This document shows, one piece after another, positions 25,342 to 38,691 of a DNA stretch of 64,000 nt (position 1 is its first letter; every line of letters begins with the position of its first letter). The translations under genes were made by a program, and so were the position numbers. The DNA is from Myoxocephalus aenaeus (Eukaryota; Chordata; Actinopteri; Perciformes; Cottidae), in assembly GCA_038501785.1 (NCBI GenBank), contig JBAMJR010000195.1, forward strand, positions 5,270,001 through 5,334,000, read 5' to 3'. Below the pieces are notes generated by a model. It saw only the letters and a program-made list of their open reading frames with translations. It was not told where the DNA came from and ran no database searches.

Positions 25342-28300
25342 ATGACACATGAGGATGATAAGGGGATCCCAGTGAGGGTCGCCTTGCGATGCCGCCCGTT
25401 GGTCCCAAAAGAAACCAACGAGGGCTGTCAATGCTGTCTGACTTTTGTGCCTGGAGAGCCGCAGGTCTGTGCTCAAAAGCTTTTTCTGTGTGTTTCAGTG
25501 TAATGTTTCGTACCACATCTATTATATCCATGTGTATATAATGTTTTTTTTTCTTCTCTCTTTATGGGCCATGGAGCTACACTATGTAGTATGTGTAACA
25601 ATAGCTAAATTCTTGTTTTCAGGTGATCGTTGGCACAGAGAAGGCGTTCACCTATGATTATGTATTCGATTCTACTGCTGAACAAGAAGAAGTCTTCAAT
25701 ACAACTGTGTCCCCCTTGTTGTGTGGGCTTTTCAAAGGTAGCTGTACCCTTTTTTTTCTTTTTCTTTTCATTGAATTCAGTAACAGAGCAGACATACAAT
25801 TTGTGGTTTTGCTCAGACACTTCAGTGGGGACTTGCCTGACCATTGGCTGCAACCAAACTAAAAACATAATTAAAATAAAAGTTTTAGATAGGTATAGAG
25901 ATATCTTTTTCTCTTTTTTCTTCTTGTCTTTTGAATCATTTTTATATTCTCACTAATTTGTGCTTTTTGTAGGCTACCATGCCACAGTTCTTGCATACGG
26001 GCAGACAGGATCAGGGAAGACCTTCTCCATGGGAGGTACATACACATCAGCTCAAGAAAATGATCCCTCAGTCGGAGTTATTCCACGAGTTATCAGAAGG
26101 ATCTTCGAGGAGAGGGAGAAGAGGAAAGCCTGTGACTTCTTTCTGGCAGTATCTTACCTGGAGGTTGGTGGAAATGTTATTTACACTTTTTCTTCATGTC
26201 ATTTAGAAATGTATTGTGTTCCTTAGCTTTCAGCAGATAATTTTTTATGTAAGTATTTTACACAAGCCTTTTTCCTTTTCGATTGTAGATCTATAATGAA
26301 GATATATTGGACCTGCTGTGCGCGTCTAAAGATAAAGTGGGCCTCTGCGTCAGGGAAGACCCTAAAGAAGGCATTAAGGTAAGTGACTGACATGTTTACA
26401 AGAATGAATGCACATACTGTCTCATTTCTTTGAAGCTAAGAGTAGATGGAAAGATAAATCTCATTCTATTCCTTAATGACACCTTTTTAAATCAGTACAG
26501 TAGTGTAGAATATTAATAGTACATGTCAGCTTTTGTTTCAACTGAAAATATCCTGTTCCCCAGATCGTGGGTTTAACTGAGAGGCATGTGTCCACTGAAC
26601 AAGAGATGGTGGGTTGTCTGGAGGTTGGAAATTCAGCTCGCACCGTGGCCTCCACGGCGATGAACGCTGCTTCCTCACGCTCGCACGCTATCTTCACCAT
26701 CACGCTGGAGCAGCGCAGGGGGACAGACAAGTCAGTGTGGTGGTGTCTTCTTACACAATCGCTTTGTAATGTGTTCGGTTAAACAGTCAAATACATCTGC
26801 TGTGCTTTAGGTGGATCGCTTTTGATTCACATGTATATTTTAAGTGATGAGAGAAGTTGAAAAAGTTCTGGATTGCTTCAACTATGAACCTAAAATTGTG
26901 AAGTGCACTCTCAAGTGAACTCTCTGATTTATTGGAAGTCTAAATACTTTGCAATAATCAAAGATGTATGGATCGACACAACGTATATATTCTCTAAATA
27001 TTCTGTTTTGGCGGTGGCTTTATTCTCGACCTAATCATTTAAATGTTACATTCATTCTTTACAAAGTGTTTTTAGTTATATTATCAGATTTTGATTTATT
27101 GGAACCAGCTTTAGGATAAGTTATCTGTCCTCTTCCTCATTAGATAGTGAAGCCCTGAGGAAGGGTTGGATGTTATCTAAAGGGTGAAGTACAAATAAAT
27201 GAATTCAAACTGGAACAGGCGGGAGGAAGATTGTTTGAATATTTGTGTATTCTTTTGTTGCAGAGCTGACTCAATTGTTTCAAAATTGCACCTGGTGGAT
27301 CTGGCTGGTTCAGAAAGGCAAAAGAAAACCAAAGCAGAGGGAGATCGTTTAAAGGAAGGTAAACTAAATCTCTAAAAGTCGTCAACTCTCAATTCATGGT
27401 TCTCCCAAAGCTATGTGGTGTAGTGTGGTATCTCTGTGTTGTCTCTTTTGTATTTGAGAAAGTGCCCTTAATAACAGCATTTCTGTTTTGATGCTGCTCA
27501 TTTTCATCTTCAGGCATCAGCATCAATCGTGGCCTTTTGTCTTTGGGTAATGTGATCAGCGCCTTGGGGGATGAAAGCAAGAAAAGTAGCTTTGTTCCTT
27601 ACAGAGACTCCAAGCTCACCCGCCTGCTACAAGGTAAGCTTTGAGTTGCATGTTCAAAAGTTACTCGGTGGTCATTAGTCTCAGACGCCTCCATCAAGTC
27701 TTTCATTCTGCTTTACTGACGCCAGTGTTTACTGGCAACATGTAATATTGGTAAATGCTGGACAGGATCTGTGTATAGATTTCTTATTTATCTCGGGCAA
27801 ATATGACACGATTACTGGTTAAAACACATCAAAACAGGTAGCTTGTTCAAATCACCAACGATGCAACATGGTAAATGACGGCAGAATGATTTTACTCCAC
27901 ACTGTGAATTGCTTTTCTTGTTTGTCGTCAGACTCTCTGGGAGGCAATAGCCACACGTTGATGATCGCGTGCATCAGTCCTGCAGACTCAAACATGGAGG
28001 AGACCATCAACACGCTGCGATACGCTGACCGAGCTCGCAAGATTAAAAACAAACCGGTACTCAACGTTGACCCAAGAGTGGCAGAAACGAACCGCTTGAA
28101 ACAACAGGTACAGACAGGGGGGCCCTGTGTGATGATGCTGCAAGTTACTTGTTTACAAGTTCAAATTCTTTGTTGACAATTGATAGGACAGAAAGTGGTG
28201 ATGATAATAATACATAAATGATACACACCATACTTATTTTCTTTTAAAACATAATAAATGTCCAAATTGTCTTTGATTTATTCACTTGTTTAGGTTCAGG

Positions 28301-31300
28301 AGCTGCAGGTGATGTTACTTCATGCCCGTGGAGGAGTCGCTCCAGTGCTCTCTGGGTAAGGCATCACAATTTTTCCAATAAACTGGGATGTGGGAAGAAT
28401 GCACCCAGGGAAAGTATCACCCATATCGAAGCCCAGTTTGGGGTGGGCGGACTAAAGGCCTCTCTAAGGAGCTGAAGAGGGAATAATAACCATGCTGCAG
28501 GATCATTGGCATTCTGTCTTCTCTTCACTGAGTGAAAGCTGTGATGAGGCCACCTCTCATACATACTCATAAACAGTTCACCTGAACGATTTTCTGCCTG
28601 AAAACCCAACACCCACTCACTTCAGTCACAGTAAAGTTATGGTGCCCACAAGTATTTTGCACCTTTTACTCTTAATCAGCCAGTCTTAATTGTCTTGAAT
28701 TGTTTAATTTTATGTTACCAACTATATAGGCTATACATTGTTGACTACTGTGTATGTTTGACACATTTCAGGATTCAATGTTTAAAAGCAGTTTTCATGC
28801 TGCTGTGCGCTGCCTAGTCGAGCTTTAATAAATGAAAGTGATGAAAGTGATAACAAACGGTCCCTCTGTCACAGGCCAGAGTCAACGGAGAAGGTGACTA
28901 AGCTGTTGGAAAGGAATCGCTCTCTGCAGAATGAGAACAATAAACTAAGCAGGGAGCTGAGCGAGGCAGCGGGACAGACTGCCTTCATGTTTGAGAAGAT
29001 AATTATGGTGAGCAAGACCGCACCAACATTCACTAATCCTTTGTTCAAAGTCGCTGTTAAAAGCTGATTTAAAAAAACTGGCAAGCCAAGACAATTGACA
29101 TTAAAAACATGTATACAAAAGGATTTATCTACAGGTTTATCTCTTCTTCTTTTTATGATTCTCTTGACATTTATTTTTTTAGGCGGAGCATACAAATGAG
29201 AAACTACAAAGCAGAATGGAGCAACTGAGGGACCATGCAGCGTGAGTTTATAATAACAGCTTAAAGAGACCGAAAACTTGAGCTATTTCCGTTAAAAGCT
29301 TTGTTTGGGTTCTAATATTATTTATATATATATATAATTCTTTTTTTTGGACCAATTCCACAACATCATATTGAGCCAGACTCTTTTATTAACCTTTATT
29401 TCAGATGTACAGTGGATCTCCAGAAGGTGTTGGCGACACTGGAGGACCAGGAGTTGAAGGAGAACGTTGAGGTGATGAGGAACCTGCAAGAAATCATCTT
29501 GGAGCTCAAGGTACAGAAGTCATCTTGCATTATAAATCCGGCCTCGTTGAGTGAATGTTCATAATACTGATTATTATGGTTTACTATTTGTTGTTTTCCC
29601 TAAGAATGAGAGTGATGGCATCACCGCCTCCATCGACGCTATGGCTGCAGGAGAGGATGCACTTGAGGGGTCCGGCAATGGCAGTAAAAATGACGAATCA
29701 GTACGTTGACGTTCATTGATGTTCACATTAGCTGTTGATTATTATCAAATATACTTTACAAAATTAAGAGCTCGACAGCTTTCCGTTACACTGAACATGC
29801 ACATTTGATACATATGCTAAAAATATTTTTTATGAAATTTACCATAGTAACGCTTTTCTTTTCTTAAACACTCTTATTGATCAAAGAATAAAATCTGTCT
29901 CCTCAGCTTTTTTACTTTATTTCTGAAACCGATGTAAATTAAGATGTTCCCCACCTCTAACATTAAACAGGATGTCACTGGCGTTGTTGGCAAGGACTCC
30001 CCGGAGGGCTTTACAAGCAGTCATGCCCTGCGACAGGCTCAGCTCTCCAAGGAACTGATCGAGCTGAACAAAGTGTTGAGCTTGAAGGAAGCTTTTGTGA
30101 AGAAAATGTGCCAGAATGACACCCAGTTGGAGCCGATGCAATCAGAGCACCAGGTAGGCATTCTTGCAATAATTTAATTTGATGCATTTAACTTTATTTA
30201 GGGTCATTCATTTTGCGATAAAACCTACAGGTGGGATCAGACCGCTCAAAGTGGCTTAGCGAATGTAGCGTGGTGGAGGAAGAGGATTTTGTCCTTTTTT
30301 TTATTGCATTTTCCCCCAACCGATATTTACCAAAGAACAAGAGATGAATGTACAGTTGGCACAGGAACGTAAGATCACATGTTGCAAGCTACATATTGAA
30401 TATCTATTAGTCGGATTAAGCGGTGAAGTGCGACGCCCAAGGTATCACCTGTGGGACTGGGTTCCCATTAGAGTTGTAATGAGTTTAAAGCATAGTCTAT
30501 CTTTGATTATACTTATTATAATAAGCCATATTTTTTTTTTTTTATTGTTTCTGAAATGGACAGTTTAATCTTCTTGACATTATGTCTTACAGAAAAATGT
30601 ACAGTCTCTAGAGACTGCAGTGGATTCTCTGCTGAAGGAGAAAGAGGGTCTCGTTTTGGCACTTCAGTCTGCAAAGAAAGACACCAACCAGGCTAAGTAT
30701 GAAAACTTTCATTTAGTTTTTGGCTGTGGTTTGGTTGTGCCTGTAGCTTCATAATTTGGCAAAAGTATTACTGATTTTGTTTTAACACAAAAATACAGTA
30801 GCCTCTTAAGCCTTCACGTTTTACCACCTTCTTTCAGGCTGAGTGAGCAGCGGAGGAAGAGACTGCAGGAGCTCGAGGGCCAGCTGGTCGACATGAAGAA
30901 GAAGCTTCTTGAGCAGTCCAAACTGCTGAAATTCAAGGAGTCCTCTGTTAAGAAAGTTGGCAACCTCATGCACGAGATACAGGTGCCCAGTGCTTTTCTT
31001 TACACGTAGTTCCTTTGATGGGGAAGGGGTCATTGTTTATGTAAAGTGTAAACCTGCACTATTAACGTGTACTTCATTTATTTTGTTAATGTAACATTTG
31101 AACCAAATAGCAATGACAATATATCTTTTTATGTATTTGCATGCATTCATTTGAGTGTCTAGAACATTGTGAGGCAGTACAATGTGGAACAAAAAATCTT
31201 CTTTTTCTACTAATATCACCTGAAATCATGTGCACTGAGTTGGCATAGAGCATTACTGATTTGTAATACGACTTGCAACACGTGTAAGCCCCAGTTGCCA

Positions 31301-33381
31301 AATCGAAGCACAGTAACACTTTGTTCTCACAGTCCATGAAGACCCAGCGTACACAGCTGATGAGGCAGATGAGGGACGACTCTGAGAAATTCAGAAACTG
31401 GAAGAGCCAGAAGGACAGGGAGGTGCTGCAGCTGAAGGAGAAGGTACATTGAGTTCCTACCTGCAGGGCATTTTCTTTAATCAACATTTTCCTCCATGAA
31501 ATTATTATATCTTGCTGCTAGATCTTTTATCACTTGGTTTCATAAACCTCAATGTTTTATTTTTTTGTATCTGTTCTACAGGATCGTAAACGCCAGTATG
31601 AGTTGCTTAAACTTGAGCGGGATTACCAGAAACAAGCCAATGTTTTGCGGCGTAAAACTGAGGAGGTGAGGCCTCTTGGTCTGTTGTCTTTCTCTCCAGT
31701 TTGAATATGAAGCTAATGTCAAACACTTAGAATTAAATGTAACTGGAAACATTCCCCCCCCCCCACAGGCTGCAGCTGCAAACAAGCGGTTGAAAGATGC
31801 GCTACAGAAGAGAAGCGATGCATCAGACAAACGCAACAGAGGAATGGAGGGAACTGCTGCGAGACTTAAGGTAGTACAACTTGGTTCGAGGGCTTCTCTG
31901 TAGTCAGAAAAACCTGCACCTAAATTGGAACAGTATTATATTCCTTGTGTAAATTTATACCCCCAAAAGAATCCAGATTAGACAACGAGAATGTCGCAGG
32001 ATTAACTCTGTGATTGCCTTTTATGTGATCAGACGTGGCTTCTCAATGAAGTGGAGGTGATGGTAAGCACAGAGGAGGCCCGGCGCCACCTCAACGATCT
32101 GCTGGAGGACAGGAAGGTCTTGGCTCAGGACATCAACCACCTCAAACAGCAGATAGAGTCAGGGGACCGACCTGCCGCCAAAATCAGGGTGAGATGTAAA
32201 TTCTTTACTGTTGAGCGCACAAACGCAAAAGAATTTTTTTTTAGAATAATTGAGACATCCAGTGCACCAGCGAAGTAGAAGAATCAATCTTTTTCTGCGT
32301 GGCGTCCTTCCGTGCAGCGTCGGACACTGATCATCTCCGAGCTGGAGACCCAGGGGGCGCTGGAGACGCCTCTGACCAAACAGGTGGAGAACCTGGAGAC
32401 GGAGATCAGCCTCAGGTGAGACAGAAGTATCTACAGGAAACACTGAACTGATTGTGTACCTGGTTGCAGGAATTAACGTTTGAAGAGTGATTTTGTATCC
32501 TAACAGGAATGCCCAGATAGCCGACCTTCAGCAGAAAGTTCTCGTCGCTGACGGCGAGGGGCGTTTGAAACAGCGCCTCGACAGCATCCCAAGCATCGTC
32601 GATGCCAAGTATGCCGTCAAGGTCCTCATGTCTGAGGTCAGCAAATGCTCTTACCTTTTTGATTTCACACCTGTGTTAAATTAGTAAAGGGTACATGTAT
32701 TTGTTTGTGTTTAAAAAAACAAAAAACATATGTCCTTTCTTTTATTTAGCTGGTGTCTGCTAAATCAGCCAATGGCAAGCTGGAGAGCGAGCTCAAACAA
32801 GAGACGGGGAATGTACAAGATTTAAAGAAGATGCTGAATGATGATAGAAGCGTGATGTCCACCATGGACATGGAGCACCAGCAGCAGCTGGTGGAACTAG
32901 AGCAGAGGCATCAGGAGAAGGTGCGCACAGCTTTTACGCGCATATCAATTTGCATCTCTTCTTAGAGACGTGCATGTTCTGTTCTATAAACGCTTTTTTG
33001 TTTCTTCCGTTTTTACAGGTCCATTACCTCCTGAGCCAGATACAGAGCAAGGCGGATGAGACGAAGCAGAAGGACGAAGAGAGCTCAAAGCAGAAGGAAT
33101 TTCTCCAGCGCCTCAAAGTTCAGGTTTGTCTCCACGGGCTGAAAGTGTTCAATCAACTGACATTTTCTCCTCGTTTTGTAGGAGAAACAAAAATGATAAT
33201 CGTGTGGTTATTTATCGTTTCAGGGAGAAGAGCTTGAAAAGCTAAAAGAATTAAGTGAGCAGAACCGGACACTGGTGGAGCAGAATGAGCAATATAAAGA
33301 GGTAAGTCCAACAATAATTTAGTCCAACAATCTTGTTTAATGTAAAGGTTACTTATAAAAGATGAATGCCATACACTAGTA

Positions 33382-33432
<51 letters not shown>

Positions 33433-35718
33433 TTTTTTTTAAATAAATTAAAAATTTAATCAAATATAAGTGTAAGTTCAATTGTATATATTCTATATTG
33501 AATAGATGGCACAGCGCTGTGTATTACATCTTTTTTTTCAACCAGAAATGCTTTGTGCTGGTTACGGGGTACTTGGCTGAAAAACCTATTTCACAGGGGG
33601 TACATCAGTGAAAAAAGGTTGAGAACCGCTGCACTGGTGTATTACCACACTGATGTTTAAAATAACTGACTTTCAGTTGATTGTAAAGATCAGATGACAA
33701 TTCATTTGGAGCAGCTTTAACTGAATTACATCGAGCACGGCTAACCGTGGAACAGCACACATTTTTAACGATGTGCCTCTTTTCTATTTACTTAAGCATT
33801 GTGTGTGATTGGCTCAAACCGAACCATGTTTTATTTATTTTTTCTTCCACAGAAACTCTCATTACTCAGCCTGACGAATGGAAAGAAAATCCTTGCGCCA
33901 ACAACCAACAATGAAAAGAGCCAGCATGACTCGTTTGAATACGTTCCTCCGAAGGTAATTGCAGATATTCTAAATTCCTGTCCGTTGTTGTTTCTTTTCA
34001 TACAAGGTTACTTCAGTTTTTAAAGTATGTTGGCTAATGTAAGTTATTTCCCATTTCATAGTCATTGAACATGATTTAGTCAGGTCCAAAGTTTAACTGA
34101 AAGAGGGCTTAATGGGAATTATTCTGCGGAAGATATCTTTTTATTTTTTAGAAGATGAGACGTAAATGTAAAATTCTCTGATTGAGAGCTTTCGGGATAT
34201 TCATTTTAAAGTTCAAGTGTGTTGAGTTTCTTTTCTTCGTGTTTTCGAACCAACCAGCCCAAAGGGAAGCGCTTCACCACAGCTAAAGCGCCGCTGAATA
34301 CGACGATCGACATCGAAGAGCTGATGTCTCCCAGCGAGGACGAGAATGAGGGGGAACCGGACGAGTGGCGCCCCGAGAAACCCGAGAAGACGCGCAGGAC
34401 CTCAAAGAAAGCAAAAGCAACCGGGGTAAGACTGAGACAGGATCTCACATGTGTCAGCTCGTAGCCGCTGTCATGAAGGGTGAGAACAAATTATGTCCAG
34501 GATATTAAATCAGCCTGCTAATGAAATGTCATCTCACCTTGCTGAAATGCACTCGATAAGAGTTATTAAAAAGCTCGCATTTCCTCCGGTGCCGAGCTGT
34601 AAATGTCGTTTTTTTTTTTATTTTTTTTTTTTAGGATCTTGATAGTTTGGTTACTTATGATGCATTTCTCTCTCTCTCTGCAGTGTGCGTGTAAAGGTCG
34701 CTGCGGCAACAAGCAGTGCCGGTGCCGCAAAGGAAAGATGACATGCGGGGAGAACTGCCAGTGTGACCACGAGAAATGTCGAAATATGGACAACCAGGTG
34801 CAAGTCGTTTCCAGTCATCTACTGATAATTTACACTTTTTGCGTGATGCAGAAATATCTTAAAGTGTAACATTTTACAAATGTATATCAGTGTGTGAGCT
34901 CTTTCTGGGCAGATCTTTTGACGTGTCAACTTTACGGCAAATGTTAAAGTAATAACTACTCCATCCAGTAAGCACTCATCAGAATGTAATGAATGAGAGC
35001 AACCATCAAAACCAAAGTTATTATTAGTAATTACTCATATTTATTTAGAAAGTAATGTAGAAATATTAGGTGTGTTGCTGTCATTAGAAAGTAATAATGA
35101 ATAAACTGTAATAACATGGTACTAGTTGAACAGACAAATGTGTAATTTGACATTTATTACAAGACAGATTTGATTTTCATTGACAAAAATACCTTGAAGA
35201 TATTGGAGGCTTTTCTGAAAATACGATAAAGAACCATAAAATGTTCTAATTCTTTTGACTTTTGACTCCTTTCAGGATGCAAGTCAGACAGAAAGCGCCT
35301 CCAAGGACAGCCCTGACAACACCACGTTCTTTAAGCCGCCGTCCTGTACACCCACGAAGAATGTGAGCTGGCTCCTTCTGAAGACTTTATTTATTTATAT
35401 ACAGTATAAATAGATATAGTATTTTCTGCAATGCTTGTTGCCACAGGAACCTTAAAGGATGGGATCCAGAACATACTAATTGTTTACTAATGTGCACTAT
35501 TTCAGGTGCTAAAAGGAATCGAAGACATGGGGCATGCCACTGCTGACCTGAAGTTGGTAAGGAAACCGATCTTGCCAGAGGAAGAGGACGAGGAGGAGGA
35601 GGAAGAGGAAGAGGAGGACAGAACAACGATCAGCTTCCTCAAGAAGAAGAAAAGACTCCTGACCAGTTTTCAGAACAGCTTTTTCTCCGGATGCACTCCA
35701 ATCAGAGAGGAACCGTAG
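25342..35718 (+). CDS. kif4: Chromosome-associated kinesin KIF4 (complete, 30 coding exons)
   Basis: Plus-end-directed kinesin-4 that binds chromosomes and PRC1 at the spindle midzone and works with condensin. Coding exons: 25342-25464, 25623-25737, 25973-26163, 26289-26378, 26564-26730, 27264-27358, 27514-27633, 27932-28107, 28294-28355, 28875-29007, 29183-29241, 29405-29510, 29605-29700, 29971-30153, 30593-30696, 30838-30982, 31333-31443, 31582-31665, 31769-31870, 32033-32188, 32318-32415, 32507-32636, 32750-32920, 33019-33123, 33224-33301, 33853-33954, 34258-34425, 34684-34797, 35276-35362, 35506-35718. All join in phase to 1227 aa (human KIF4A 1232). N-terminal motor: P-loop GQTGSGKT at 89-96, switch I NAASSRSH at 207-214, switch II DLAGSE at 241-246. 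Long coiled coil in the middle. Cys-rich domain 1091-1122, which in KIF4A binds an Fe-S cluster. Acidic run near the C-terminus, then SFFSGCTPI. The start MTHEDDKGIPVRVALRCRPL fits the family. One odd donor follows 26163 (GTTGGT). Confidence 0.98.
33388..33428. repeat. (AT)n microsatellite in kif4 intron
   Basis: Pure AT alternation of about 40 bases following a short GT run, in the intron between coding exons ending at 33301 and starting at 33853. Confidence 0.9.
33540..33631. mobile_element. Terminal fragment of a hAT-type DNA transposon
   Basis: The stretch ggggtacttggctgaaaaac ... ttcacagggggtacatcagtg ends in ggttgagaaccgctg, the inverted form of the CAGnGGTTCTCAA ends typical of hAT-Charlie-like elements. 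The opposite end is not recognisable and may have been lost next to the AT repeat. Confidence 0.5.
34684..34797 (+). other. kif4: kif4 exon encoding the cysteine-rich domain
   Basis: The exon encodes nine cysteines in a CXC-like array (CACKGRCGNKQCRCRKGK, then C at 1111, 1115, 1117 and 1122). In mammalian KIF4A this module coordinates an iron-sulfur cluster and helps chromosome association. It is a self-contained phase-0 exon, so the module is bounded by introns. Confidence 0.9.
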
Positions 35719-36125
35719 TCAGGACGGAGCCGGGTGCTGTTTATTACCGTAGGTGTCCATATGTGTGCGTTTTAAATGTGTCGTGTCCTCGGTCTGTTTT
35801 TTTATGTGACTAAACTGTCTTGTACTGTAACACGAAAGTAGCTGTTGATTCTAAGACACTTTGTTTTTTTTAGAGGGTTACAAAAGGACTGTGAATAGCA
35901 TTGACATATTTTACTGGAATTCACAATGAGATGATCAAGAAGCCTGTAAATAATATTTTAGTTGAGCGCGTTCGATGATATTTCTTATATAGTAAGACTA
36001 AATCAGTCGAGCAGTTTTACACGAGCGCTATTCAACACATCGTTTCCACACCGCGTCTCGGGAGCATTTTAGGTTTTTTTCACTGCTTTTACTGTCGGAG
36101 CTGAATAAAGTCTTACAGTCAAATC
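35719..36125 (+). other. kif4: kif4 3' UTR with poly(A) signal
   Basis: Follows the TAG at 35716-35718. AATAAA at 36104-36109 gives a short 3' UTR ending near 36125. A second AATAAA at about 36315 offers a longer alternative. Confidence 0.7.
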
Positions 36126-37589
36126 TTGTTTTTAAAAGAAAAAACTGTTTCTTTTTTTTATCTGAATGTGTACTAGTGTTTAATATCTGTCATAAATTGA
36201 TGGAAAGTAATTTATTTATTTCTTTAGTCTGTAATTATTATTGTTTTACTTTGTTTTCTCTTCGCAGCAGTTCATTTTTAGTGGAAAATATTAAATTAAG
36301 GAAAATGTAATCTTAATAAAACACCGCTTTGCTATGCTAATCTCAATTTGTAATTTTCGCATTTTACTGAGTAGTTTTAGAACTTGACGCACATTTCTGT
36401 CCCACAAATCCCTCAAATGTTTAAATGAACAAAATAAATGGAAAAATAGAAAAATCAGTGTTTTTTGATGCGTTTTCCTTTTTTTGCTCCTTGTTCACTC
36501 ATTTACTTTTTATTTTCATCCATTTCCACAAGGGCTGAAAAGCCTGAGGTGTTTGAATTACTTCAGTGCTTGTGACCAAATTCAGTGCCCCGGGTCTGTT
36601 TCATATTTTCTGTCTCTGTAACAGAAGCTTCAGTTTGTTTCACTTTTTTTCTTTTTTCTTGGAGATTTCCTACAGGCAAAAATTATGAGCAGACGAGTAT
36701 TTCCTGACTCGTGATCAGTCGTCCTCTGAGCGCCCTTTATGGGTTTTGTGTTTTTAGAATTGAATGGATAAAATGGTTCAGTTAATATGGAAAACGTATG
36801 TGTCTATACATAATTATGTTTCTAAATTGCGGATTATGAATTGAGAATCCAATTAATTCTCTATCAAACATAGAATATATACAACAAACATGTAATGGTT
36901 CCAGTTTTTCATTTGACGAATTACTTTAACATTTGTGTAATTTAAAAGCTTTGGGATTTTACACCAGAGCCTGACCATTAAAGATTGTTTATTAAAGAAT
37001 TATTAAGATAAACTTGTCGGCCTGAAGTCTCCTGGGTTTACCGCGTCTGACACAAACTGGTGGCTCCGTCAAGACAGAGCTTCACATCTGTCGCCAACCA
37101 CCTCAAGACAAACAAACACATTGGTGCCATCAAATCCAATCTCAGTCGTATCCTGTGAAAGCAGCAGCTGGTAATAAGAGACAGATCTGATGGTTCCTGC
37201 TGGGAGGGAGTGCTGTACTAAACAGGTGGACGTTGCAAAAATATAAACAAGCTCTACATGAGCACACAATTGAATACTGGCAGCAGCTGTACCTTGACAT
37301 GTCTGGCTTCCAGCTCTCTCCCCCAGCCTCTCCATGTGGGGACAAAACCTTCCTCCTGATGGCTCGTCACATCGCTGCCCAGTCCTCTCCAGAACGCTCC
37401 AAACAGTTTCACCTGATCAACGGCAGAGCGCTCTGAACAAAGGGACATGTTTGTGGGCGTGATGGCGGCTTCCCCCGGCCAAACGGCGAGCAAGACAATG
37501 CAGCTTTGTTCGACTGGACAATCTGTTTATAGATTTTTGTGATGAAATGTTTGTTTTTTTGCACCAGACAGGGACACGGAGGCGGAGGA

Positions 37590-37590
<1 letters not shown>

Positions 37591-37623
<33 letters not shown>
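37591..37623. repeat. (CA)n microsatellite
   Basis: Uninterrupted CA alternation of about 33 bases. The cysteine/valine 'proteins' read from it on the other strand are artefacts. Confidence 0.95.
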
Positions 37624-37626
<3 letters not shown>

Positions 37627-38528
37627 ACATTGTATTCATTTAAGCAAGAAAATAAATCCACAGGATCTGCATGAAAGGGAACCGGCACGCTGAGAGTGGA
37701 GAGGCTCCATCGGGCCTCGGGGAGATATGTCATGAAGGCTCCCTTCATGAATACAGACGGGATTCATCACATCTCTGACAGCGGGATGGACGGCACATGA
37801 GAGGTCGCTTCCATCCGAGGAGAATCAAATCATTCGGCCAGGAGAGCTGAGGAGGCCAGGGCTTTGTTTAGGATTTTAGAAAGAGGACGAGTAGTGAATG
37901 CAGAGTCCATCACATGCTCAGTGGAGCTCGACATTCAAAACATTTATGGGGGGAATCCTTAAAATGTCAGTCTTGTCATTTGCAAATTATGTATATGTAT
38001 TAAACTACAAATGTAACCTGCAATATTTGGAAAAGTATCTTCATGTGAATGCATTTTGATCTTTGGAGCATTCATTTTATAGGAAGTATAATGTGTCGAT
38101 TGGTTGCATACTTGCAGCCTCTCGTTGTGACAAATCCTTTCCCTGATACACATCTAGTAACCAAATGTCAAGACCCGGGAGAACATCGCAACACAGTGCA
38201 ACATTATTAGTCGTGATGGATCTCTGCTCTCGGCCGTGGAGTTTCTTTCTACTATGAAAATGTGTCCGACTGTAATGACCGCTGTAATGACCATTTCACG
38301 AGGAAGTGGCAGCCTTTCGTTTCATTGAATGGGGCGCGTCGGGTTCTGTCCCTCATCAGTCTGATTTACTGTAACCAAATCTACTGCATTACAAACTGTG
38401 TGAACAAACGTAAAGGCCATGTGTGTGGGTGGGTTTGTTTTAATTAATTATTTCCTATTTTTTACTTTTATTATTATTTGTATTTCCTACTTTCCTGTTA
38501 CTTTCTTCATTACTATTGTAAACAGATC

Positions 38529-38691
<163 letters not shown>

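Noticed and set aside
31878..31900. tRNA box B-like GGTTCGAGG
   Set aside because: No box A or cloverleaf around it; it sits just after a kif4 exon and is best explained by chance.
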